Below, piece by piece: positions 10,063 to 21,661 of a DNA stretch of 64,000 nt (positions are counted from its first letter, which is position 1; each line of letters starts with the position of its first letter). The stretch comes from Scatophagus argus. Its lineage: Eukaryota; Chordata; Actinopteri; Scatophagidae. A program made the position numbers and the translations under genes. The notes under the pieces are model-generated. The model ran no database searches. It was not told where the DNA came from and was given only the letters and a program-made list of their open reading frames with translations. Location of the stretch: positions 15,266,501 through 15,330,500 of the forward strand of contig NC_058501.1 in NCBI RefSeq assembly GCF_020382885.2, given 5' to 3'.

Positions 10063-12372
10063 ATGGGGAGCGATTCTCTTCTGTCCAGCATTAATGTGGT
10101 GCTTGTTATGGCCTACGGAAGTCTGGTATGTCTGTTTAACGTTGTAACAGTGTTAGCTGAAGTTTAAACTCGCTATGTTAGCAGTGTAAAAGATGACCTC
10201 CGAAGCATAGAGACTGTCAAATCAACACTTACAGTATTTTACAGCCGCTTTAGAATGAGTATGTTCCAGCGTTTAAAACTTATCAGACGTTATTTTCTAG
10301 AGCCAAACTGACTCTTATAAGTGTGCACATTAGAAGACAGGATCACCATATCAATGCATTGGGGTTTTTGAAACTTTTCTCCTTATTTTAGCTGCTTAAT
10401 CCAAGTGATCATCACTAACGGTTGATCCCTTCACCTCCATCATTATGCATTTATCTCATTTGTTTTCTGTCAATACGTTGTGGTATTGCCAATTTCAGTC
10501 GAACTATTGATATTACTACTTTTAACTAACAAGTGATTGAAATATCTGGTGTGTGCTGTCTTCCAAACAAATACAGAGTTTGTGGTGAATATTGTACAAA
10601 AACAAAGTTGAGTCACAAACATAATTTTGCCTTGTTTATATCTAACATATAAACATTTTAGAAAAGCAAACCCAACAATATGTGAAAACAATTTTTACTT
10701 CAAATCATGAAAGAAATCAGTATGATTTTTTTTTCTCTTTTAATATATTAACCTGATTACTTACATGTTTAAGAATGTATGTATATTTTATTTTGTTATT
10801 TGGCTCTGTTTATCATTTACTAGCCTGTTCTTCATTACACTTAAGAAAACTCAAAAGAGTCTTTGACCTGAGTGGAAGCTGGCTCTTGACTGCCCTCTAG
10901 GTGTTTGTCTTGCTGTTCATCTTTGTCAAAAGACAAATTATGCGATTTGCTATGAAGTCTCGGAGAGGTCCGCATGTTCCCCTTGGCCACAATGCTCCTA
11001 AGGTAACACACACTATAATGAACCAGAAATATGAAGCTGTTCATTGTTTTGCTGATTAACTTTTAATAAAGCCAAGTGTTTTTGTGTGTGTTTGTGTGTG
11101 CATGTGATGTAGGAGCTGAGACAAGAAATTGAAGCCAAACTATGCCAGGTCCAGAAAATCCACTTTGAGCCTCGTCTGCTGTCCCCAGATGATGACCGAC
11201 TAAACCAGTCTGGTACACAATCATATACATATACTCCCACACATTTGCACAGCAGTTCTGAAACGACCTTCTTGAGTGTGTGTGCATGTTGCAGGTTCCT
11301 ATGACTACCTGTACAGGATGAGAGCACTGGATGCCATCAGAGACTCTGGTAAGCTTTGCTGTCGCTCATCCTAACTGTTCTAATTCTCATGATGGACTAT
11401 GAATCCTTCCCCACTGTCACAATACCATATGCTCTGCTTCCTGCCACTAGATCTTCCTTTCCATGAGCTGGGTGGGTCTTCCTCAGCTGTGACAGGTAGA
11501 AGACTTCGGACCTGGCTTCTAAACCTAAGAAATTCCCAGTGCATGTTCCGAGACAGTCTAAAGACCCTCATCGACACGGTGCTGGATGGCTACAATAAAG
11601 CACGGCATGGGGCAGAGGTCAGTGTCTTTGTGTCCGTCTGAGACTTATTATCTCCTCAAACGGTTCATGACGATGTTGTCCTACACGGTGCCTTGTCTAA
11701 ATTAATAACAAGAAAATTGAATTCATGGAACGTTATTTATAAAAGTCGAACAACACCAGTACCTTGTAGTTCATTACTGTAAACATCCATTTCTTATATG
11801 TATTCTAGCCTGCTGTAAATTGTTATCCTTATGATTGACATGATTTTTGTTTTAGCCATAGTTCATCCTGTTGTGTTGCTCTTATCTTGTGATTGCTTGA
11901 AAAGCTGACTGAAGTGTACTGATGTCTTGTTTGGCTCCTGTTATATTTATATATATATGTTGTTATATGTAGGCATTTGGTGAGGCAGAGTTTTTGAAAT
12001 ACCAGGAAGCTCTGACTGAACTGGCCTCCATGTGAGTAAACACAACCTTTCCCCGCAGTGCTCCCTTACAGCTTTCCGTTTATGCTAATCCCGTCATGGA
12101 ATGTTAATTATGCACTGGGAAAAATCCATTCTCCCTTCGTTGTTTTTAGCATCAAGTCTCACAGCAGCAGCGGCAGCTCTCCGAGCCAGCACCACCAGTC
12201 TGCAGCCAAAGACCTGACCAGCACCACGGAGCCTGCGAGCTCCTCCTCCTCCTCCCCCACCCAAACCACCTACCTCACATCTACAATGCAGCAGCGCAGC
12301 AAGCGGCCCAGACACTTCCTGGAGCTGAAGAACTTCAAAGACAACTACAATACTCTGGACAGTTCGTTCTGA
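10063..12372 (+). CDS. c1orf43: C1orf43 (NICE-3) homologue, single-pass membrane protein
   Basis: Seven coding exons are 10063-10125, 10901-11002, 11113-11212, 11295-11348, 11451-11617, 11973-12031 and 12150-12372. All junctions are GT-AG, the total is 768 bp and the product is 255 aa, close to human C1orf43. The N-terminal membrane segment at about residues 10-33 (VVLVMAYGSLVFVLLFIF) runs into VKRQIMRFAMKSRRGPH. The family signatures DYLYRMRALDAIRDS, FGEAEFLKYQEALTELAS, HHQSAAKDLT and the C-terminus HFLELKNFKDNYNTLDSSF are all present. C1orf43/NICE-3 is reported at the Golgi and mitochondria and linked to phagocytosis and keratinocyte differentiation; its biochemical role is unknown. The start is fixed by the family N-terminus (SSINVVLVMAYGSL). 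A fish-specific Ser-rich stretch precedes the conserved tail. Confidence 0.97.
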
Positions 12373-13172
12373 AACTCGGTGATGTTTGTCCAAAAGAAAA
12401 GGTCAAGAACAAGGTAGTGCTGCCGGTGATTAAAGTGCCTATGCACGGCGATGGGTCACCATCACCAGATAGTTTAGAGTACAGTGATAAAAACACTGCC
12501 TTTATATACTAACACGTATTGCCTGGTTTATAGTAAAATGCATATCAGACTACTAGCACAGTGCTCTTTAACTAAGTGTAGCTTATGTGTACATCCTGTG
12601 TTAATGCATGTGCAAGTGCCATGATTGGTTAGAGAAACAATGACAGTACTTGTGTGTACGGTTGATTTGACCAAAACAAAACCAGAGCTATGGAGCTATG
12701 CAATGGCATAAGACAATCAGTATCAGTATTTATTGCACAATGTAAAGGCCTATGCAGACTTGTTACAATTACCCAGATGTATTTAAACATGCTAATAGTT
12801 AACAGTGTTTATAGAGTAAACCAGTGTTAGTGGTTGCCTCACACTGAGAAAAACACACTGTTTATGTTTACGTCTATCTATGTCTCTGTCAGCCTGTTTC
12901 GCTGAGCCTCAAACTTTTGTTTTACAGAAGCCATACTTGATTTAACGAATTTTGATTGTTAAGTGCTCTTTTGATTTCTTTCAGTGCAATGTAGCTTAAA
13001 TGTATTTCAATAAGTGAATGTAAGGTATTGCATCAGGTAAGTCTCTTTCTTGACTGGCCCTCAGATGTCTAATCTGTGTGGTTCTATTGGAATTCAGGGA
13101 GTCCCAGGGAGGCATTTTCATGCCTGAATAATTTTAGTTTCTGTGATGCTTATTGTTACAAGTTGCCATTCA

Positions 13173-13178
13173 AATAAA
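13173..13178 (+). terminator. c1orf43 polyadenylation signal
   Basis: AATAAA lies about 800 bp after the c1orf43 stop codon, giving a 3' UTR of about 12373-13200. No other coding signal lies between them. Confidence 0.75.
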
Positions 13179-13257
13179 ACAGAGACACAGAGTCAAAATA
13201 TTGTAAAGTGTTCTTACATGTGACCAGGATGAGATACTAATTTCTATTGTGTAGTGT

Positions 13258-13272
13258 CCAGCAGAGGGCGCT
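13258..13272 (+). promoter_or_regulatory. Strong CTCF consensus motif
   Basis: CCAGCAGAGGGCGCT is an essentially perfect CTCF core. It lies in the roughly 170 bp between the poly(A) signals of convergent c1orf43 and tuft1. Confidence 0.65.
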
Positions 13273-13372
13273 CACTTCATAGAAATTTATTTTAAAGTTC
13301 TTTAAGTATGGCTTAAATCCAGAAAAGAAAAAAAAAAAAGTCAGAAGAAACATTTTAATTAACTTTCAGTGA

Positions 13373-13378
13373 TTTATT
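13373..13378 (-). terminator. tuft1 polyadenylation signal
   Basis: TTTATT on the plus strand reads AATAAA on the minus strand, about 1 kb beyond the tuft1 stop. The 3' UTR would span about 13355-14401 and includes a (GT)n run at 14167-14191. Confidence 0.6.
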
Positions 13379-14166
13379 CTGAGAAGCACAAATACAGACA
13401 ACAGATCAGAATGTATCTCATAAAAAAATCTATCACACAATCTAGAGTTTTTATTTAATATAAATAAATACAAAGGAGAGAGTTGTTAGGCAGAAAATAA
13501 TACAACAAATCACATTCATTAATATTATGTACAAAACAAGCTGACTCTTTACATAAAGACGGGGACCTGAAATGCTTTACAAGAAACATTTGGAATAATG
13601 ACACTTTTGTGATTTTCACTGAAGTTCAACACTTTTCCTACTGTTTCCTCACAGTTTCATGAAGTGCCATATTGTTGTTTGGGGCTTAAAAACCAGCTTT
13701 TTAATTAATTTAAAGAATTATTTTCATCATTATATAGGATACAGTCAGTATTTACAAGTTTAAAGCATCATACCATTCACTTAGCAATGAACAGAGTCAT
13801 GAATGTGTGACTACAAAAGACAAAATGTAGATAACCTAGTTAACGCTTTTTTACATAAAACATTTAGCTTAGTTAGCTTCATTTGCTACATTACCGTTTA
13901 TGGACTTCATGATGTCACAACCCACTTTGGCAAAACACCTGCCATCCTGCACTTTGCTCAAGAGTTCTGTTTTGATACACAGCAATGCCATAAACACAAA
14001 GGTTAAAAATCAAAACAGGCCAGGACAAGGAAATACTTGCATACAGAATGCAGTATTAAAACTTCAAATGCACCGCAACTAGATCAGTATGCTCAATGTA
14101 TCTACATTAAAACTGACATGCACACTCATTCATTACTCACATACACAGACACACAGCAAGCCCCAA

Positions 14167-14191
14167 TGTGTGTGTGTGTGTGTGTGTGTGT
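14167..14191. repeat. (TG)n microsatellite in tuft1 3' UTR
   Basis: Twelve TG units lie in the predicted 3' UTR of tuft1, so they would be transcribed as (CA)n. Confidence 0.9.
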
Positions 14192-14401
14192 CATCAGAAC
14201 ATCACACGGTTTCCTTCAGGAGTGTTTGTGGTTCAAACGCAACAGTGGAAGTGTTCATGTAGGTGCAGTCAAGCTCAGCTACGAGATCTCAGATAATCGT
14301 GTCACCGTATGTGGTGCTGTTTGGTTTCAGTCTGCTTTGAAAGGTTCGCTGTTTCGGCGCCTTTCTAAGCATTAGCTGTGTCTTTCTTCTGCACATTCGC
14401 T

Positions 14402-17400
14402 TCACGACTTGATCTCGATGACTTTGATGAAAGGGAGTGGTTTGTTTGATGAGGTGGATGGCTTGATTGGTTTACTGAAGGGACAAGAGCAACAGAAAAT
14501 GGATGTTTTTTTAAATATATTGTAACAGCATAGAAACAAAGATAAGTATGCATCTTGTCTAGATGTACAACTAAAATAAGTAAATATTTGAGTGTGGGCT
14601 GTATTTACTGTATTTTTAATTTGCAACATCAGATCATTTGATCTTGTTTGGAAAAAATAAACTGACAAGGAAAATAAGTTACCTGTAGACAATCTGGGGG
14701 TTGCGCTCAGAAGACAGGTAGGAATTTGACTTTTGTCCTCCCAGGTAGTAGTCCATCTGGTCACGCATCTCTCGGTTCTGCACGCACAGGAGGTCAGGGG
14801 TCAGTCTACATAATACCAATTAATGCTACCAAATCTCCTTCCCTTCCACATCTCCTCTCTTTCTCTCTCTCTCTGCCCAAATCAGACTGAGCAGGAACAG
14901 TTTCCTCTTTCTCCTGCCCCTCACTTCAATTCAACCCTGACCTTTCATCCTAAATCCCACTGAAATGTCACATGAACACTTGTTATAGGAGAAAACAATG
15001 AACAGTCCTCACCTCAGCCTCCAAGAAAGCCACTTTCTCCTCCAGCTCTTTAATCACGCGGTCCCTCTCCTGGATCACCATGCGAGAGTTCTGGAGCTGC
15101 AGACAATCGAATACAGAGTCAAACAGTGAGCGAATCCTGCTCAAATAAGAACGCAGAGAGCTGAAAGTTGTTTGCTTTACTGAGTCTCGCACATGTGCGT
15201 CTCACCTGTTCAATCATGTGTCTGACTTTCCTTTGCTGGCTTTTCAGCATGTCATCCAGATGGTGGATCTTTTCTTTGAGGATGGCCACCTCCCTCTCCA
15301 ACTGCTCAGCCCTACAAGTCAAACACAGAGAGTTGGCACACGCGACTCCTAATTTGACTGTCACTCACGCAAAAGAAATCATTTATCCATTTACTGTGTG
15401 TGTGTGTGTGTGTGAGCGCTGACCTCTGCTCCCCCTTCTGGCCCTCCTCTCTGATCTTGCGCAGCTCACGGAGTTCCTCCTCCCGGTTGCGGATCGTCTC
15501 CCGCAGGGTGGAGCTCTCCTGCTCCATCCCTGCCAGTAACCTATGGAGCTCCTCTATGCGCTTGTCTTTCCTCTCACTGGCTTCCTCTGCAGTCTCCAAC
15601 TTCTCCTGCTGTTCGCTCAGATGCTCCCTCAGCCTGCTGCCTTCAGCCTGGAAGAGACGGGACAAAAAAAGAGGGGACGCTTTATCCCTTTGGTTTGTTT
15701 AAAATGTGGGGTACATTATTTGTCATGCCGCATGTAAAAATAAGCTCTCTGTGAGTTTGTTACCTGCAGCCGCTCTTTCTCCTCTTGGTGTTTCTTTTCT
15801 GCTTCCTGGAGCTGTGCATACAAGCGCTTACTGACCTCCCTCAGCTTGGTTCTCTCTGCTTCTTCATCTGCTTCCTAACAGGGAAAGAATAAAGTTTTAG
15901 ATTAGGAGATGATTACTGTAATGTCCTGTCGTGGTCAACTCGGAGTGAGGATCTTCCAATTGAGAATGTGTGATTGAATCTCTGCTCAACCTGACTGAGT
16001 TTAAGTAGTTTTCAGGGGAGAAAGTGTGTCCAGACGCTCAAAGCTGAGTCAAGGACGTAATGAGTGCCAAACATGCATCTGCTAAATACTGGGCACTGAT
16101 TGTGCCAAAAAAGATCACATTAAATCCTCTCTGATTTTGTAAATGATTCTGTAAAATAATGAAACATAAAGAGACACAAATCCAGACAGATCTTTTATGA
16201 TGATATTGTAAAATCTTGTTTTTGTTTCAGTCAAGCTCAGTGGGTTCGGCTGTGATAAACAGGCGTGTCAGCGTGCGTCACTGAAGCAACACTTGTATTG
16301 CTAAGCCGTAGCGTGACTCACAGATAAATGCTATAATTGGTGCAAAACAATTCAGCCAAACACAGCAGTATCAGCTCTGGTGTACTTGTCCAAAACATCA
16401 GTGTAAGACTGTAGTGGATACTTGAAGTGCGTGGCTCGAAGACAACAAAACTGTTAAAGGAGAGGTATCTGTGGAATGCTGGAACAATGAGGAGGGCCTG
16501 AATACAATAACAGATGCAGGGAGAGGAACAGTGTGTGCCGGAACGCCTCTCTCACACGTTTTCATACACCCCAGGGTGCTGTAAGTAATTGTCTTTTTGA
16601 TCCCGTCTCACTGCTTGTCTCTGTTTAACTTTACGCCTCTTTGTACTCATGTGCCTCTGGTAGGAGACGGCTTTACAGGCATCACACACCAGCATGCACT
16701 GCCCACAGGAAAATACAGACTGCACTTATGGTATGCACATGAGATTTGATATGTGCACTGCCTCAACTGAAAGAGCTCACATATACTTCATAAACAGAAC
16801 CCTGAATGGACTAACTAAAAACTAAACTGCTAACCTGTCCGTCAGCTTTAGATCCTGCCTTGGGTGCAGATGAGGAGCTCTTTCTGAAGGGAACACCAAC
16901 TTTCCACCCGTTTGTGAGAGGCTGGAAAGAAAAAAGGAGGAAGTCAGCAAGGAAAGGGTGAGAGATGGAGAGGTGGAGGAAATGCCATTAAGCACATGGG
17001 ATGTTAGGTTAACAATGGTGAGGTCACGACAAAGCAGCTCAAAATAGGCCTACCTTGTTTTTGGCTGCCATCTGCTCCCTCAGTGTCTTCAGGCAATACC
17101 TCACCTGTGTAAAACACACAAATATCCTAAGCTAGTACAACATCATCATCTGCCTTTGACATAACATAACATAACAAGTTTTTGTTTCAGGCTCTACCAA
17201 ATGACTAACAAGATTTTGTCATCAAGAGAGACAACACGCCTGAAAGAAAAGCAGGCGGATGACGTAAACATGCACTATGTTACATAATCCAGAAACAGCA
17301 GCGGGAGTGCAGCGCGTTTGCGTGTTGTGAGACGCTCAGAGCCGGTCTGGATTCTGTCTAAAAACTGACCTCCTGTATCTGTGAAACTTCATCCGACAGC

Positions 17401-20400
17401 ATTTTCAAGCTCTGCTGGTGCTTCTGCTGCTCTTGTTTGCGTGCCTCCAGATAAACCTGGGATACGGGAAGAGACGAGACCATGAGGCTAATGCACCCGT
17501 TCACCATTTATGTCTTCAAAAGTATCATCCAGTGTGTCGCACCCACCTTGATAACCTCCACTTGCTCCTCTGTAGATTTGACCGGTTCAGGGGTCAGCGT
17601 TGTCTTGTCATTCGGCTGCACCAGCGCAAACGCTCGTCCGATTGGCTGGAGATTAAAGAGCAGAGGACTTAACAATGCAGCGCGTGCCAGGGTGCGTAAA
17701 ATGAGCATGGGCGGATGGGTGTGAAACGTTTCCAAACACCCAAAAGCTAATGTGAACATGAGTGAAGTCATTGTGCTTTGCTAATATTAGAGGAGGAGTT
17801 GGAGCTTGTTTCTGAACAATATTGCAACACAACATATGGAAGGAACCAAGAGTACGTCAGTTTAACCATTAAAGTCAGTATGAAACGTCCATCAAGAACG
17901 TCCGACGCAGTTAAACTATTAAAGTGACGGCATTAAAAACATACTTATCGTCTCAGTCTTGACCTGAGCAAATTATTCGTGTGTGTGTGAGACTGACTGC
18001 ATATCTCTGTAATCAGAAGGCAAAAACATTTAGCCATAATCACTATGGAGGCTGACTCTAACCATGTGGTGCTTCTGTGGAAGCCGAGAGAGAGAAGGAG
18101 AGACATGCAGAAGAAGGTGGGGAATGTTATGTAACTCTGCTGCTCTGGTGGTCCCTTTTTTCAGTCAGTTTGGCGCTGGTTTTGGTAGAACAATGGTTGT
18201 CTTGAGACATTTGGCATTGATTTGTATGGGAACCACACTAATGAAAAGCTGATGGTCGCTATTGCATGTGTTTACAAGCCTTTTTGTGTGTGTAGGAATG
18301 TGGCGTGATAAGTGTGTATGTACATTGGCTTTAAGCTAATTCCTCAGGATCACTGACAAGATTAACCACCTGAACTTTCGGATCCAAATATGGCGATAAC
18401 GATGAGCACCTTCACCTCTAAAGGAAACAGTCGTATGGCGGAAAATACAAACCGCTCTCTCTCACATCTTAGAACAAATCTGACCCAATGTATCCGCTAA
18501 AGATGAGAAGTCGTTTTCAAATACAGCATATCTTACACCAGATACTTTACCCTTATGTATCCAAACCATGCTTTTAATTAGTGACAAATGTTTTTCAGTA
18601 CAACTTTCAAACGTTAGTCTCCTCTGTCTAGTACACCTCTGATTCCCACCTCTAAAGTCCCACCTCTGAAGTCGATCTGTTCTTCGCGCTGGTGTTACAA
18701 GTTAAGTTGTCAGGAAGTTCTTACCTTGTCCCTCTGCTGCTCTGAGCTCCGCGCTGCCTGGCTCTGGTTGTGCAGAGTGAGCCGCAGTCGCCTGCACCCC
18801 TCCTGAACAAAGGCAATGGAGAAAGGAGACGATGAAGTGCATCTACAAAGAGACCGTTATGTGATGGAGAGACTGATTGAGGACTATTTTGAGGGAGGAG
18901 AGGGGAAAAAAAAAACAGAGGAGGAGAGACTGAGTCATACTCTCTGAATGAAGCAGAGAAGGAGGGAGAGAGGGGGCAGGGCCCAGCGAGGGAGAGGGGT
19001 ACGAGCGTCAGAGAGAAAGAAAAAGTATTTCACAGCTGCACAGAGACAGACTGTTTGATTTAAATTGTGTGCTATGGACGTCAGAGGGACTTTAGGCGGA
19101 AACTCTCCAGGCGCTCTCAGCCAATTGGAACCAGAGGCTGCATTTCTGGGAAAGTGGGAAGAAACTGTAATGTCGAACAAGACGGAACATTTCCATGGCA
19201 ACAAAACCCCACAGTAGCCATAAGTCGCAATATGAGAAGGAGGAGACCAAACAGTGCTCTGATGCAACGTTTGAGGACCTTTTTTTAAAAAAAAAAAAAG
19301 TCCAAAACACACACGCAAACCTTCCCAGGTGCTTATTTTCAGTCACAGGAGAGAAGTCAATTTGACAGGAAAAATCTCGACAGGGACATAACCGGCTGTG
19401 TGTCCCCCAGCGCAGGGAACCCCCTTGTAAATGATACTCAGCGTGTGTGTGTGTGTGTGTGTGCATTTGTAAGTACGTGGATGTGAGGGCGGAGGTCAGA
19501 GATGCAGCCAACACATCTTGTTCTGTTTATTTTCCCGTGTGTGTTCACTGTGTTCCCCCTGGTGCCTGAACTCATGTCAGCACTGAAACACGAAACAGGC
19601 CAAGAAGAAATGACAACAATGTTCTCAACAGTGTGGGTAAATAAACACAAACAAACGCACACATGCAACCACTTACACGGAAGTGGGTGTGTATAATTTG
19701 TTTGTCCCTGTTTAACCTTTTGTACAGTAATACTTTTATTTCTTTTTTCTTTTGGCACATAACAATCAGCCTAAAATGTCCAGCTAGTACATGTCAAATG
19801 TCATGTCCTGTGTAGACTGCAGAGGACATCGCTGTAGCAGCAGACAAAACAATTTTACTTCAAGACACACTGTTATGGAGCTTTTGATCGTGTTGCATGA
19901 TATTCATCAGGAAATGTCCAGTTATTGTTGGGTGACATTAAGCTTTTTAAACTTAAAATAAGCTCAAGTTTAACTGCAACACGGACAAAAACTACAATAA
20001 GTGCTGGAAATGTGAACATCAGTTGTGAGACATGATTAAAATCTTCAGAACTGCTCCTAAAAGGACCTTGATAATCCATTGTTTTGTCACATGCTGATTC
20101 CAATATATATATATTTGCCAAGAAATAACTCATTTTAATAATCAGTTCATCATTTTAGTCTAACATTCTTGGTTGCTGCTTTTCTTTGTCTTATTTGATA
20201 ATAAAATGACAGCCTCGTTTTAGGCTGAGCTGTTTTTGCTGTTCATAGTTGGACAGACAATCAAAGTGAACAAAGCCACTTCTGTGGTATCTCACCCTGT
20301 GAAAGCAAGCCTTGTCTGGAGGCCTCTGGCCTTCATATCTGCGAGACGGGGGGAAATGAATGAGCTTCTATTGCATGACGCCATGATAAAAAGTGGTGAG

Positions 20401-21620
20401 AGGTTATAAAAGAAAAGCCATATGCTCCATATCCAACAGAAGTCCTTTATGATTGTCTGGTTATCTGTTCAGGGAGTACATTAAACGAGTAAAAAGCAGC
20501 GAGCGAGATGTGACTGAAAAAAACGCAGGAGAAATCAATAGAGTATAAACTGCTATCAAGAACAATAAAAAGGGCTGAGGAAATAGTTTCATAGCAGGGG
20601 GTTCCAAGTACGACAGAACAAAACAGAAAGCCAAAAGCTCCCCTTTTGTTCAGCATGCTTTCCTCTCAGATTACAAACACCTGAAAGCAGCTAATAAGGC
20701 ACAGCGATTAGTGAGAGGAGAGGGAGAGGGAGAGGAAATGGAGAGAACAGTGAGAGGGTTTGTTAAGAAGGAATCCATCATTATACAAGTCCTCCAGCTC
20801 TACATGGACAACCAAACAAAGACTCAGCTAATCCTTGCCCTGCCTTTGACTATTTACACGCTTGTCTCTCTCTCGCAAAAAATGTCGCCAATAGCGCCAC
20901 CAGAGACAACCTGTAATACTAGACTTCCTGGCACACAGACAAAGGGACCAGTTGGATGTGTCCATGGACGGTAACGAATGCATGCACACGTACACGGCCG
21001 CTCTCATGCAGGAAAATACGCACACAGATTCACACAGTAACACACACACAGTAAACCAACTGTGTGTATCTGTGTGACGTAACTATTCCATTTTGTTATT
21101 TTGACTACTTAGAAACAGCTAATTTATAACTCTTTTTATTTCTAAAACTGTTTTGCACACTTTTGCTTTTTGCACTCTTTTCTATTCTGTTATTGTGAGC
21201 TGCCATGACAAGTGAATTTCCCTGCTGTGGGATCAATAAAGTTCATCTATCTATCTATCTAAAGTAAACACTGCCTTTATACCAGGGCAGAAACCTGAAA
21301 CTAAGCACACACACACACATACACACACACAGAATCCACAATGCTGCGTACACTGACAATGGGCACAAAAGATCACGGGGGCATGGCCAGGCTGAAAGGC
21401 TTAATGAGTACGAGAACGCTTCTGGTTCGGACTTTGGCATCAAGAGGCCTGTGAATCATCTGAGCTAAATTAGCCGAGAAATAACTATCCAACTGGGAAG
21501 GTTGCCGAACAAAACGTCTGATATAAAACTGATTTGCGAGGGCATCGTGGCCGTAAACAGTAGCAGTAACATCCTTGTGTGCCTCGGGGTTTGGTAACTG
21601 CATTCCACAAAGAAACTATT

Positions 21621-21661
<41 letters not shown>

